Origin: Epilithonimonas hungarica
GTDB lineage: Bacteria > Bacteroidota > Bacteroidia > Flavobacteriales > Weeksellaceae
DNA: 64,000 nucleotides
Direction: 5' to 3'
Assembly (NCBI RefSeq): GCF_900102265.1
Contig: NZ_FNBH01000004.1
Location: forward strand, 62,001-126,000
The notes below the pieces were generated by a model. That model made no database searches and was not told the DNA's origin. It saw only the letters and a program-made list of their open reading frames with translations. Position numbers and translations under genes: made by a program. Positions 9,831 to 18,803 of this stretch are shown one piece after another (the stretch's first letter is position 1; the number at the start of each line of letters is the position of its first letter).

Positions 9831-11549
9831 ATGATGCTCTTATTATACCGTGCTTTAACGGTAATTCCCTTATTTCTGATAATACTTTTGAAAGGGCAGG
9901 GGGATCCTGTTTTTAAAAGCAATTCGTATGCTGAATTAAGAAAATACTATGAAGAAATGCCCGAAAATGACAGGAGGGCAATGCCATTTATCAAAATATA
10001 TTTGAAAAAGGCAAAAAAGGAAAATGATTTCAAGAAAATTTATCAGGGTTATCAGGATGCTGTATTTTATTCGAGAGACAAATCCCTGAAGCTTAAATAT
10101 GCCGATAGCTGCGTCAATTATGTTTTAAGGTCCCACAACAATGAACTGATCAGTAATGCTTATTTGGAAAAAGGAGTTATCTACTATTTTTTCTATAAAC
10201 AATATCAACCTGCTTTAAACGAATATCTGAAAGCATACGAGTATTCCAGAAATATTAAAGATGAATTCTTAAAATATAGAATTATTTATCTTTTGGGGGT
10301 CGTTAAAAGTTACCTCGGATATTATGATGATGCGTTGAAGCTTTTTAATGAGAGTTCGGAGCACTTTCAGTCACTCATTAATGCCGATATCCATCCTAAT
10401 CTTATATATAACAACCGAAAAGGTTACTATAACAGTTTGCATCAGCAAATTATTTGTTATCGTCAATTAAAGGATTATTCTAAAAGCGACTCACTTATTC
10501 AACTCGGCTTGGCCTCTATCCCTAGTTCCGGTGAATACAATTTGGAGACAGCATATTTTCATAAATGTCTTGGCATTTCCGATTTTAGGAAAAAGAGGTA
10601 TCAAGAAGCGATTGACAACTTAATGTTGGCTTTACCGGAAATAAAAAAAATTGAGGATTTTACCTGGACCTCGGTGATATACTTTTATATAGGACAATCC
10701 TATGAAAAAATGGATAAAGAGGCTCTGGCCGTTCCTTACTTTATAAAAGTAGATTCCATTTTTCAAAAGGAAAAGTTTATTATTCCCGAGCTAAGGAGCA
10801 ATTATGAAAGTCTGATCAACTATTACAACAAAATAAAACATCCTGAAAAGGAATTATATTATACTAAACAATTGCTTGATGCAGATAATATAATCAATAA
10901 AGATTTTCAATATATATCAAACAAAATCCATAAAGAATATGACACGAATGCTTTATTGGAGAAACAAAAGCAATTGGAAAGCAAAAATTCTGTTGGTCAA
11001 ATATCACTCATAATTGCTATTGCATTAATTCTTGGTCTGTTGGTAACTATCGTTTACCGAAATAGGAAAGAAAGGACGGTCCAACGCAAATATGAGGGCT
11101 TAGAGAAAAAGATAGTTGAAAATGAAAAATTGTTAGCTACTTCTTACTCTGTTAAGGAAAATAAGATCGAAGTTCCGGAGATAATAATAAACGATATTTT
11201 GCAAAAGCTCGATGATTTTGAGAAAAGAAGGGAATTTAGGAAAAAAGGACTTACCCAACAAGAACTTGCCAAAAAATTCAACACGAATACTACTTATCTT
11301 TCCCAGGTTATCAATGAATATAAAGGCAAAAAATTCAATAGCTATATTAATGAATTACGTATTCAATATATCACTCATCAGCTATATCACGACCATAAAC
11401 TTCTTGATTATACCATTGAAGCTTTGGCAAAAAAATGTGGAATTACGTCACGTCAGAATTTTTCAGAGCTTTTTCAGGAAATAAATGGTATTCGCCCTGC
11501 AGATTTTATCAGGAAGAGAAAAATTGAAATGAAAAGATCATCTAAATGA
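9831..11549 (+). CDS. Membrane-anchored TPR-AraC family regulator
   Basis: This 572-residue protein starts with a hydrophobic export or anchor segment (about 1-22). A long helical TPR region follows (for example LMLALPEIKKIEDF and FYIGQSYEKMDKEALAV). A second transmembrane helix lies at about residues 386-408 (ISLIIAIALILGLLVTIVYR), then a short coiled coil and a C-terminal AraC-type DNA-binding domain (about 462-572, with LTQQELAKKFNTNTTYLSQV). This layout (periplasmic TPR sensor, one TM helix, cytoplasmic HTH_18) is common in flavobacteria and thought to pass an envelope signal to DNA. It is the nearest regulator to the secreted cluster at 1-9.6 kb, which makes that cluster a plausible but untested target. 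Confidence 0.88.
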   Translation: MMLLLYRALTVIPLFLIILLKGQGDPVFKSNSYAELRKYYEEMPENDRRAMPFIKIYLKKAKKENDFKKIYQGYQDAVFYSRDKSLKLKYADSCVNYVLRSHNNELISNAYLEKGVIYYFFYKQYQPALNEYLKAYEYSRNIKDEFLKYRIIYLLGVVKSYLGYYDDALKLFNESSEHFQSLINADIHPNLIYNNRKGYYNSLHQQIICYRQLKDYSKSDSLIQLGLASIPSSGEYNLETAYFHKCLGISDFRKKRYQEAIDNLMLALPEIKKIEDFTWTSVIYFYIGQSYEKMDKEALAVPYFIKVDSIFQKEKFIIPELRSNYESLINYYNKIKHPEKELYYTKQLLDADNIINKDFQYISNKIHKEYDTNALLEKQKQLESKNSVGQISLIIAIALILGLLVTIVYRNRKERTVQRKYEGLEKKIVENEKLLATSYSVKENKIEVPEIIINDILQKLDDFEKRREFRKKGLTQQELAKKFNTNTTYLSQVINEYKGKKFNSYINELRIQYITHQLYHDHKLLDYTIEALAKKCGITSRQNFSELFQEINGIRPADFIRKRKIEMKRSSK

Positions 11550-12016
11550 ATTTTTTTATATTACAAATATCACTACTTAAAGAAAGAAACATTTTCTGAA
11601 TGTCTGATTGATTGGAACCCCATATACCTATATCTTCTCCATAGATGCTGCATTCATATTTCTAATCCTGAAAAATTGAAGGAGGATCTGCCAAGTGATC
11701 AGAGGTTTCGTATTTATTCTCAATATATTCAGAGCAGAGTTGGTAATGAGACCTTTACTCCTCATATCGGATATCCTTCGATCAGCTCATATATATTACT
11801 TAATAACAATGTTGATGATATTTAATTTGCGTCATCGGCCCAGCCGTAATAATTACCTCATTTTATCTTCTTGTAATTATTCCAGTTCGCCTTATTGGAA
11901 ACATAGACTTGGGTATCCTTGGGAAGGGTAGTGACACTATTTTCGTTATAACTTTCCACAGCACGAGGCCGAGTGCAAATAACCCTGAAGACGGAAAAGG
12001 GGGATCGATAGATATC
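11550..12016. other. Intergenic stretch, possible gene remnant
   Basis: No complete gene seen. A plus-strand frame without any start codon is open from about 11571 to a TAA near 11823 (it includes DWNPIYLYLL and FTPHIGYPSISSY). Its composition looks protein-like, but I do not recognise it and it may be the end of a decayed gene. The rest shows no strong terminator or promoter. Confidence 0.35.
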
Positions 12017-13531
12017 TTATTTTATTAGTTCCAAGACTTTTTCAAGATCACGGTCTCTTTGGGTTACAATATCCTGCGGATCATATTCAACGATATGGTC
12101 CGGTATGATTCCTCGTCCATGATTTGGATTTAAGGCTACAGATTCAACACGCATCCAGGGAAAATCGATCATTACCTTTGAATTTGGTAATGTCAGTTCC
12201 TGCATCACCATACCGTTGCACCCTTCTTCACCTCCGGCGGTTTCTCTTCCAATGAATTTTACATTCTTACGCTGTGATTTTAATGCAGCAGTAAACAGCG
12301 CACCCGAAGAAAATGTGGCACCATCGATTAAAACGTATAGATTGTTCTTAAAACGATGGTCTTTTGCCAATTCAAGAGGACCATACACGGTACCCATTGC
12401 CGAGGTGGTCTCCACATGATACCATGACCCCTCTTTATTAGCTATTTTATATCCTCTTAGAAAGCTCTTCATTCTTTGCTTGTCAAAATAGTTCACGGAT
12501 TTACTTAAAGTGGGGTTTGGAAGACGTGACTTAACATCTTTAATGATATTAAAAGGAGTATCTGCTAGATAGGATAACAATTGTATCGCAACACGAATGT
12601 CTCCGCCAGTATTGTGGCGCATATCCAGTATCAGGTTTTTTATTTTTTTATTTTCTATCTCTTTAAATGCTTGTTTATAGACAATAGTATCCTCGTACGA
12701 AAAAGGTTTGGTTTCAAATAATGCTATCGATGAATTATTAAAAAAACGAAGCTTAAGATTTCCAGTGTTTTCAGCAGTGGTCCAGTTTGCATAATTGTCA
12801 AAACTGGAAGATACAGGCTCGTTCGCACTTTTTGTATTTGTATCTATGGTCAGATCCTTAAGCAACCCCTGGACAGTTCGTACTTGCAATTTATAGTCGC
12901 CCTGCCAATGGTAATATTTATTACAGGCATCTTCAAAACCATCATACTCGCTTAGGAACAGTTCTTTAAAGGTTTTATTATATCCGTCAGTAGAATACAG
13001 GTCAGAACCATGGCTAATAATTTCTTCAACAGCTACATTATTGATACTAATGATTTCGTCACCGGTATTGACAGCTTCTGTTTGATGATTAGTTACAAAA
13101 ACCTTCCCATTCTTAACTAGCACTTTAAACGGTAAATGTGCCGGATAAAGACCAGAAGGATATTTGTATCCTCTTGAGTGCTTGATCTGTGTATGTCCAC
13201 ACCTCAATTTACAAATGAAAGGGTAGATCTGGGAAATGAATTCACCCTCATAAAGCGGTTTGGTAAGGGAGGAGAATGTCTGGGCATAGACTTTCCGCAG
13301 ACTATCTACAGGTGTAAAATAACCATATCCCGGATGCATCTCTTTTATAGTTGACCATAGGATCTCCAGGTCTGTCCGCATGTTTTTCACAGATAGTTTT
13401 ACTGGAACAATATCTTTATTAATAGACTTTTGAATTTTCTGTTGACCTTTAGCATATTGGGTAGACCCTAAGAACAAAGTAATAATGATAAACAATATTA
13501 TTGGGGGTTTTCCGTATGCACCAGTTCTCAT
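12017..13531 (-). CDS. S41 family peptidase (C-terminal-processing protease type), secreted
   Basis: I take the ATG at 13531 as start (504 residues): it gives an N-terminal signal peptide (IILFIIITLFLG, cleavage near YAKG). A perfect -7 promoter box at 13563-13570 lies inside the longer alternative that begins at 13576. The S41 core is near the C-terminus: NLILDMRHNTGGD, then the nucleophile region GATFSSGALFTAALK and IGRETAGGEEGCNG. A PDZ-like part precedes it (VNTGDEIISINNVAVEEII). This layout fits the tail-specific/IRBP-like proteases of Bacteroidetes, which act in the periplasm or at the surface. The gene stands alone, with remnant sequence upstream. Substrate unknown. Confidence 0.85.
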   Translation of the reverse strand: MRTGAYGKPPIILFIIITLFLGSTQYAKGQQKIQKSINKDIVPVKLSVKNMRTDLEILWSTIKEMHPGYGYFTPVDSLRKVYAQTFSSLTKPLYEGEFISQIYPFICKLRCGHTQIKHSRGYKYPSGLYPAHLPFKVLVKNGKVFVTNHQTEAVNTGDEIISINNVAVEEIISHGSDLYSTDGYNKTFKELFLSEYDGFEDACNKYYHWQGDYKLQVRTVQGLLKDLTIDTNTKSANEPVSSSFDNYANWTTAENTGNLKLRFFNNSSIALFETKPFSYEDTIVYKQAFKEIENKKIKNLILDMRHNTGGDIRVAIQLLSYLADTPFNIIKDVKSRLPNPTLSKSVNYFDKQRMKSFLRGYKIANKEGSWYHVETTSAMGTVYGPLELAKDHRFKNNLYVLIDGATFSSGALFTAALKSQRKNVKFIGRETAGGEEGCNGMVMQELTLPNSKVMIDFPWMRVESVALNPNHGRGIIPDHIVEYDPQDIVTQRDRDLEKVLELIK

Positions 13532-13562
13532 TTGGACAGTATTAATAATTGTTATTTGTTGA

Positions 13563-13570
13563 CAAATATA
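13563..13570 (-). promoter_or_regulatory. -7 promoter box of the S41 peptidase gene
   Basis: On the minus strand this reads TATATTTG, a perfect TAnnTTTG. No TTG is found at the right distance, so this is a half-promoter call. It lies 32 bp before the ATG at 13531 and supports that start. Confidence 0.5.
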
Positions 13571-13639
13571 GCTCAATCCAAATTCATAACGTATGGATGT
13601 TTTTAATTGTTTAAAACGTTACTGTTATGATAATATTTT

Positions 13640-13780
13640 TCACAATACCTTACACACCCTTCTGTATTCCTCAAAAGCATTCCCAAACTCCTCCGCAGCT
13701 TCATAATGGCTGATCTGATATTCTTTATTCACACCTGTGGAGTTGGAGGGTCTAAGTCGTCCGTACTGAACCACTGGGAT
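13640..13780 (-). pseudogene. Truncated copy (A) of an unknown small gene, C-terminal 46 codons
   Basis: The minus-strand frame (IPVVQYGRLRPSNSTGVNKE ending VCKVL and a stop) is a close relative of the C-terminus of the sequence at 18115-18364. Upstream of IPVV the similarity stops and the frame runs into a TGA with no start codon, so this copy lacks its N-terminus. I do not recognise the family. Two partial copies 4.5 kb apart around a scarred operon suggest duplication or insertion followed by decay. Confidence 0.6.
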
Positions 13781-13947
13781 GATGTGTGATGATCTCTTTC
13801 ATAAAACTTGATTATTAGATTTCACTATTCCGTAAAGCTGCAAAAATGTTGGTTGATAGCAAAGGGCATGATCTCTTCTAGGAATAGAGACTATTCCCGC
13901 CATTAAGGTTAATGCTCACATTTTCTTGTACAATGAGCATAAGTTTT

Positions 13948-14385
13948 TTATTTTGGCAGATGTGCTATTAATTCTATTTCTAATTTTGCTTTGGGCATGT
14001 ACAATCTTTGTATTTGGATCCAGGTAGCGGCAGGAAAATCATTCTGATAATATTTTTTTCTCACATAATTCAATTTTTTCATTTTCTCGATATCAGTGGT
14101 GTAGAGATTTTCTTTCACCACATTTTCAAAGGTGGCTCCAAAACTGGCCAAAGAAACTTTCAGGTCATTGTACACGGATGCGATGCCTTCCGGGGTAATG
14201 TCATTGGTTACAGCACCTGAGATATAAAGAACATTATCCACTTTTAAAACTTGACAGTAACCTGCAATTGTATCTTGTTTTAACTTGTTGTTGTTCCAAT
14301 GCCACTTTTCTTTTTTCAAATGCCTTTCTTGTGAAAAAGTATGGTTGAAAAGTAGTAGAAGTGGAAGTAAGATAATGTATTTCAT
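13948..14385 (-). CDS. Exported RidA (YjgF/YER057c/UK114) family protein
   Basis: This 145-residue protein has a signal peptide (about 1-18, LLPLLLLFNHTFSQ) followed by one RidA-type domain: VLYISGAVTNDITPEG, then SLASFGATFENVVKENLYTTD, and the C-terminal PAATWIQIQRLYMPKAKLEI. Classical RidA deaminates reactive enamines and imines and has an Arg in a C-terminal strand; here the matching stretch is IQIQRLYMPKAKLEIEL, so an Arg is present. Export to the periplasm is unusual for RidA and suggests a different substrate. It stands alone. Confidence 0.8.
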   Translation of the reverse strand: MKYIILLPLLLLFNHTFSQERHLKKEKWHWNNNKLKQDTIAGYCQVLKVDNVLYISGAVTNDITPEGIASVYNDLKVSLASFGATFENVVKENLYTTDIEKMKKLNYVRKKYYQNDFPAATWIQIQRLYMPKAKLEIELIAHLPK

Positions 14386-14454
14386 ATAATAGGATTTAGA
14401 TATACGAAATTAATGAAATATTAAACGGCATTATATCTTTTGATAGGATGTCAC

Positions 14455-14481
14455 AAAAAATCCCGACACTAGTCAGGATTT
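14455..14481 (-). terminator. Rho-independent terminator
   Basis: The 10-nt arms at 14458-14467 and 14472-14481 differ at one position and enclose the loop ACTA. On the minus strand the stem is followed by a T6 run. It probably ends the transcript of the peroxidase remnant at 14650. Confidence 0.65.
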
Positions 14482-14649
14482 CAATTACATTCCAGATGTA
14501 TCCGGAAGTTGTAAGATAAATACGATGTCAAAGGTTATTTGAAGTTTGCGATTGTAAAGTCAAGTAATAGGGATTCTTGAAAATATAGTATAACCAGATT
14601 GAAAAACAATGACTCATGGATCATTTTTGGGTATTTTTACTGCATAGGA

Positions 14650-15618
14650 TTATTTGACAGGAAACTCTGGTCTCCTCATTTTGTATTTGGTTCCGTTCAA
14701 TGATTCCAAAAAAGAGATCAGCGCAGACTTCTCATCTTTTGTCAGTTTTAATGGTTGCATCAGAGAGTCGGTGACAGGGTAAAACGGGTCTTTCAGTTTC
14801 TGTTCAGGTTTTGCATCGATCATGTGCATGCCGCTGTTGTAGACATTTACAATACCTTCCAGCTGGTCAAATAAGCCATTATGCATCCACGGCCGGCTTA
14901 GGTTGAGGTCGCGCAATTGGGGTGTTCTGAATTTACCGACATCTTCGGCCTTCTTTGTCACGTTATAAAGTCCCAGATCTTCATATTCTCTCTTGTAATA
15001 GGTCAATCCGATGTTGTGGAAGGATTCATCGGTCAGATTTTTCCCATTATGACAATTCATACAACGTGCCTTTGTACGGAATATGTGCATGCCGTAGATT
15101 TCCTGGTCTGTCAAAGCATTATATTTGCCATCAATGAATTGGTCAAATCTGCTGGGTTGACTTTTGATGGTCTTTTGAAATTCGGCAAGTGCTTTTACGA
15201 TTCTGTCATAGGTCACTTTCTCATCACCATAAGCGTTTTGAAAAAGAACTTTATAGTCTTTGATCTTCTGGATTTTTTTAGGAAGAACTTTTACATCCAT
15301 CGCCATCTCGTGATGTGCGCCAAGCGGTCCGGAAGCTTGTTCTTCCAAAGATCTGGCTCGTCCGTCCCAGAAAAAAGCTTTTCGATCAGCAATATTGTAA
15401 AGAGATAAGGTATTTCTGTTTCCCATTAGATGGTCATTTCCCAATGCGATGCGCCTTCTATCTGTCCATCCCATTTCTGGATCATGACAAGAGCTGCACG
15501 AGATCTGATTGGAATTGGAAAGTTTTGGGTCAAAAAATAACATTTTTCCGAGAATGACTTCCGGGCGTTCCTGTTCTTTGAAATATAAGGAATCCCGTTT
15601 GATGGAAAGTAAAGTAAA
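14650..15618 (-). pseudogene. Di-heme cytochrome-c peroxidase (MauG/CCP type), 5'-truncated
   Basis: The frame shows two c-type heme sites: SCSSCH (residues 15-20 counted from the internal ATG at 15543) and ARCMNCH about 140 residues later. LGKMLFFDPKLS precedes the first, and FRTPQLRDLNLSRPWMHNG is the family motif near the distal heme. The conserved frame continues upstream of the ATG (PEVILGKM) to a TGA at 15619-15621 with no start codon, so signal peptide and N-terminal part are missing. Without export the protein could not receive heme, so I call it a broken gene. On the same strand the TonB receptor at 16640 has lost its 3' part; the two look like the outer ends of one deleted operon. 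Confidence 0.8.
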
Positions 15619-15762
15619 TCAAAATAATATTTATTTTCCACCTTTATTATCCTTAATTTTTACCTTTATTTAGACTTGATTAAAATAATGTGATTTTTAT
15701 CATTTATATTAATTTCTTTCATATCCTAATTTAATTGTATTGTTGTAGAAAATTATGTACAC

Positions 15763-16383
15763 ATGAGAAATTACGTTTATTTATTTATTTTCCTAAGCGC
15801 TTTTTTAGTTAATAGCTGCATTGATTCTAGTCAAGTTATTGCATTAGAGGAAGAAAATGTGAAAAATGTTGACTTTAAATCAAAATCTCGAGAAGAAAAG
15901 GCTTCATTTATGATTAAATGTTTAAGAAATCCAATAAGTATGGGTATGATTAAATTTGATCGTACTAACATTAAAAAATATAAAATTACTAACAAATCAT
16001 TGGAAAAATTGTTAATTGAAAGTAGTTATACTAAGGATGCTTATTTTTATGGGGAATTTTTTACTATCAAATCTAGAGAAATAATTACAGATGATGTTTC
16101 TAAGAAACGATGGGAAACTTATTATTCAGCTGATAGTCAATTAAGTATGTTTACAGGGGCAATTTGCAGTAATTTGACTAACTGTTGGATTAATGATGCA
16201 AATTATTCTCCAAACCTATTACTTGATCATAACGCGGTACATCATTTGGTAGGTTATGGTGGTCCTTTCGGAGATAGTGGCACTTCATTTTACAGTTGGG
16301 ATTTCGATATATACGGAGAATCCAATTATGCAGTTGAATCAGCTCCAACTGGTGAAGTTTTTCATCACTGGCAACCTTGGTAA
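15763..16383 (+). CDS. Orphan lipoprotein, unknown function
   Basis: This 206-residue protein has a lipoprotein signal peptide with lipobox LVNSC (lipidated Cys19). The mature region is rich in Lys, Tyr and Asn and ends in an aromatic, His-rich segment (DHNAVHHLVGYGGPFGDSG, FYSWDFDIYG, VFHHWQPW). No known family is recognised. The gene is visibly more AT-rich than its neighbours, lies on the opposite strand, and sits exactly where the TonB receptor and the peroxidase are both cut off. It is followed by a strong terminator. These facts suggest it arrived with a replacement of the original operon middle. Confidence 0.7.
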   Translation: MRNYVYLFIFLSAFLVNSCIDSSQVIALEEENVKNVDFKSKSREEKASFMIKCLRNPISMGMIKFDRTNIKKYKITNKSLEKLLIESSYTKDAYFYGEFFTIKSREIITDDVSKKRWETYYSADSQLSMFTGAICSNLTNCWINDANYSPNLLLDHNAVHHLVGYGGPFGDSGTSFYSWDFDIYGESNYAVESAPTGEVFHHWQPW

Positions 16384-16492
16384 TGTATTCAAGATAGTTT
16401 TTGTTTTTGATAAAAATTACACATTGATTAGAAGATGACTTTGGCTCTCTAGTAACCAATTAGCAATACAATCAATGCTGTAAATAATAGTT

Positions 16493-16522
16493 AAAAGGAT
16501 GGTTTTGCCATCCTTTTTTATT
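16493..16522 (+). terminator. Terminator of the orphan lipoprotein gene
   Basis: Perfect 10-bp arms (AAAAGGATGG and CCATCCTTTT) with the loop TTTTG, followed by a T-rich run. It lies 110 bp after the stop codon at 16383. Confidence 0.85.
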
Positions 16523-16639
16523 ATTACTGGAACGCCTTATGGCTAAAAACTATTTTGTAAAAAAGGTTCAGCCGGATGTCCTTTCCGAAATTTTTACAAT
16601 ATCTCTAATCCAATCCTGATTATTAAATTTCTCAAATTT

Positions 16640-17989
16640 TCAGGCGCCTGATGCTTGAGCAAAAATTGATAGATCTAAAGGTTTTCCGTCCGTAGAAGAT
16701 TCTGCAACGTAACGTGTACTCGGATAGATTCCAATATTTTCTCCAGCAGTTGTAGCTAGAGAGAGAGCTCTTGGGCCGGAAAGTTGTACCAATTTGACCT
16801 GTTCTATGCGTTCAAATCCTTGTCGGATGGCCGTATTCAAAACCAATTTGTCAAAGATGGCTTGAGGGTCAAGTTTGTAAATGAAGTTATTGGTAAAGCT
16901 AACACGCTGGTTGGAGTTCTTATAAGAATCTGTCAGCGCATAACCCGTGTCAGGGTCATATTTCTTTTTATCGATGTTGTTCGAGAGGTCGATTGTCGAA
17001 CGCCATTCCAGTGGTCTTTGCCAAAGATTTGTTTTTAATTTGGAGCGTAATGATGCGGTGATCCGCTGATAATTTTCAAATTCGTCAGTGGGATTTTGCT
17101 TGGAATCCAAATAGTCCATATTGGCATTGATGCTCCAATTTTTATTGATGAGAAAACCTTTCCCAACATAATACTGTTTGCTAAAACCATCAGCCTTGAA
17201 TCTCGCTTCCAAAGGTGAATTTCCTATCTTTCTCTCGATTTTGATGACACCCGACGTTAGATCTCCATAGGCAGCAGAAGGGATTCCACGGATGACTTCC
17301 ACTTTTTCAATATCATTGGTCGATATCGTTCTCATATCTACACCAATGGCTGGCGTAGATCTGTTTTGAACAGCATAACCCATTTGTGCATCGTCAACCG
17401 AAGTTTGTAAGTTGGCATTGGTATTCCAAACGTTGTCATCTATCATGAACTGAGTACCCAATGATGTTGTATTGTAAGACGACGGACCACCTGGATTTTC
17501 TCTTAATAAAACTCTATTGGCTGTGCTGAGGTTGGGATCTCGGGACAATCCACCGGGAAGCAATTCCATCAGGTCTGCAAAACTGGAAGGCTGCAAATGT
17601 TCCATCGCTTGTCTGTTGATGACAGATTTGCTGGTCAGGCCTTTGCCTTCTTTTGCGGTAATGACAACTTCTGCAATTTTGGTTTCCTTTTTTAGCTCGG
17701 CAATATAGGTCTGCGCTCCCTCCACATGGATGTGAAGTTCCTTTTCATCGTAACCATCCAGCGTAATGGATAGGGTATGCTTTCCTCTTGAAAGATAGAG
17801 AACGGCAATGCCATCCGCATTTGTAATTGTATTTTTCTCTTGGTCTTGTTTTACGGTTGCATTCACCACAGGACTTTTCAGGTCATCCAAAACCTGAATG
17901 GTGATAGGGAAATTTTCGGATTGTGCTTGGACATTAATAAAAGCAAGACTGAAAAGAAATAAAAAGAAATATTTAAACACACCGGTCAT
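16640..17989 (-). pseudogene. TonB-dependent receptor, 3'-truncated
   Basis: The 449 residues start with a signal peptide (about 1-22, LFLFSLAFINVQAQ). A carboxypeptidase-regulatory-like domain (about 27-100, TITNADGIAVLYLSRGKHTL) and a plug domain (about 105-255, VITAKEGKGLTSKSVINRQA to AAYGDLTSGVIKIE) follow. Only the first beta-barrel strands remain before the frame ends at LSIFAQASGA and a stop. Full receptors have about 22 strands and end in an aromatic residue, so at least half of the barrel is missing and the protein should not insert. In other Bacteroidetes similar receptors head operons with a di-heme peroxidase; the peroxidase remnant downstream fits that order. Confidence 0.8.
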
Positions 17990-18114
17990 TTAAAGATAGG
18001 GTGCAAAAATATTCATTTGATCAATTTAATCAAAGTTTATTTAGACTTATTTAAAATAAGAAACATGATTTTTGTCTTGTTTTGAGATCATGGGGTCTAT
18101 TTTGAATATTTTTT

Positions 18115-18364
18115 TCACAATACCTTGCAAACCTTCCTATATTCCTGAAAAGCATTCCCGAATTCTTCCGCAGCTTCAAAATGACTGATTTGATATTCTT
18201 CATTTAAGCCTCTGGAATTAGAGGATTTAAGTCTGCCGTATTGAACCACTGGAATCTGAAAGTTATTTTTGATGCGCTTATCAGGCGTTCCGTTCTTATT
18301 CACTTTTGCCCGGGTTCTTTACCGCTGATTTAATCGGTAATTGAGACAGATCGTATTTTGGCAT
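18115..18364 (-). pseudogene. Small unknown gene (copy B), probably frameshifted
   Basis: An ATG at 18362-18364 opens a short frame (MPKYDLSQLPIKSAVKNPGK) that ends at 18296. The conserved continuation (IPVVQYGRLKSSNSRGLNEE to VCKVL, stop at 18115) is in the next frame and can start only at a GTG at 18303. Joined by a one-base shift they would make one protein of about 83 residues. The C-terminal 46 codons match the remnant at 13640-13780. Conservation of both C-termini, including the stop, implies a real family, but I do not recognise it. Confidence 0.5.
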
Positions 18365-18624
18365 AAAGGGGCTATTGGAAGGACTAAGATAAAAATATTT
18401 GGTGGGATTTGAAAGATGATTGGCAATTGACGAAAATGGAAACAATATCAATCTCTTTAGGCAAAGGCAATGCAGAGATAAAAAGGTAAAATAACTTCTG
18501 TAATTTTATTCTCACAAAGTCATTTCAAATTTTATTTTTAGAAGTAAGCAAGTCGTTACAAAGTCAATCTGGCAGGGACTTGCAGAGAAAGTTTGAGCAT
18601 ATATTTGAGCTGTCCTCATTTCCC

Positions 18625-18653
18625 AAATAAAAAGCCCCTATTTAAGGGGCTTT
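18625..18653 (-). terminator. Terminator of the tRNA transcript
   Basis: Perfect 9-bp stem (AAAGCCCCT at 18631-18639, AGGGGCTTT at 18645-18653) with a 5-nt loop. On the minus strand it is followed by TTATTT. It starts 15 bp after the tRNA. Confidence 0.85.
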
Positions 18654-18667
18654 CAGAGTGTTTATTG

Positions 18668-18741
18668 TGGTCCCACCTGGGCTCGAACCAGGGACCACCT
18701 GATTATGAGTCAGGTGCTCTAACCAACTGAGCTATAGGACC
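18668..18741 (-). tRNA. tRNA with CAU anticodon (Ile2 or elongator Met)
   Basis: The 74-nt minus-strand sequence folds as a cloverleaf: acceptor GGTCCTA/TGGGACC with discriminator A, D arm with AGCTCAGTTGGTTAGAGC, anticodon arm CCTGACTCATAATCAGG with anticodon CAT, and T arm with GGTTCGAGCC. CCA is not encoded. Positions 4 and 5 are C-G pairs and the anticodon stem reads GACTCATAATC; both are features recalled for TilS-modified tRNA-Ile2 rather than elongator Met, so I lean to Ile2, but the sequence alone does not settle this. Confidence 0.93.
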
Positions 18742-18768
18742 TCAAAATTTGGTTGAATTTTGTGTGTG

Positions 18769-18797
18769 CAAAAATAACAAAATTTATCTATCTACAA
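18769..18797 (-). promoter_or_regulatory. Promoter of the tRNA gene
   Basis: On the minus strand, TTG (18795-18797), an 18-bp spacer, then TATTTTTG (18769-18776). This is a full Bacteroidetes promoter 27 bp upstream of the tRNA. Confidence 0.75.
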
Positions 18798-18803
18798 AAC
18801 TTT

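Noticed and set aside
11695-11931. 78-codon plus-strand frame after the TPR-AraC gene
   Set aside because: Composition is not protein-like and another frame in the same DNA looks more like a decayed gene; no start signal.
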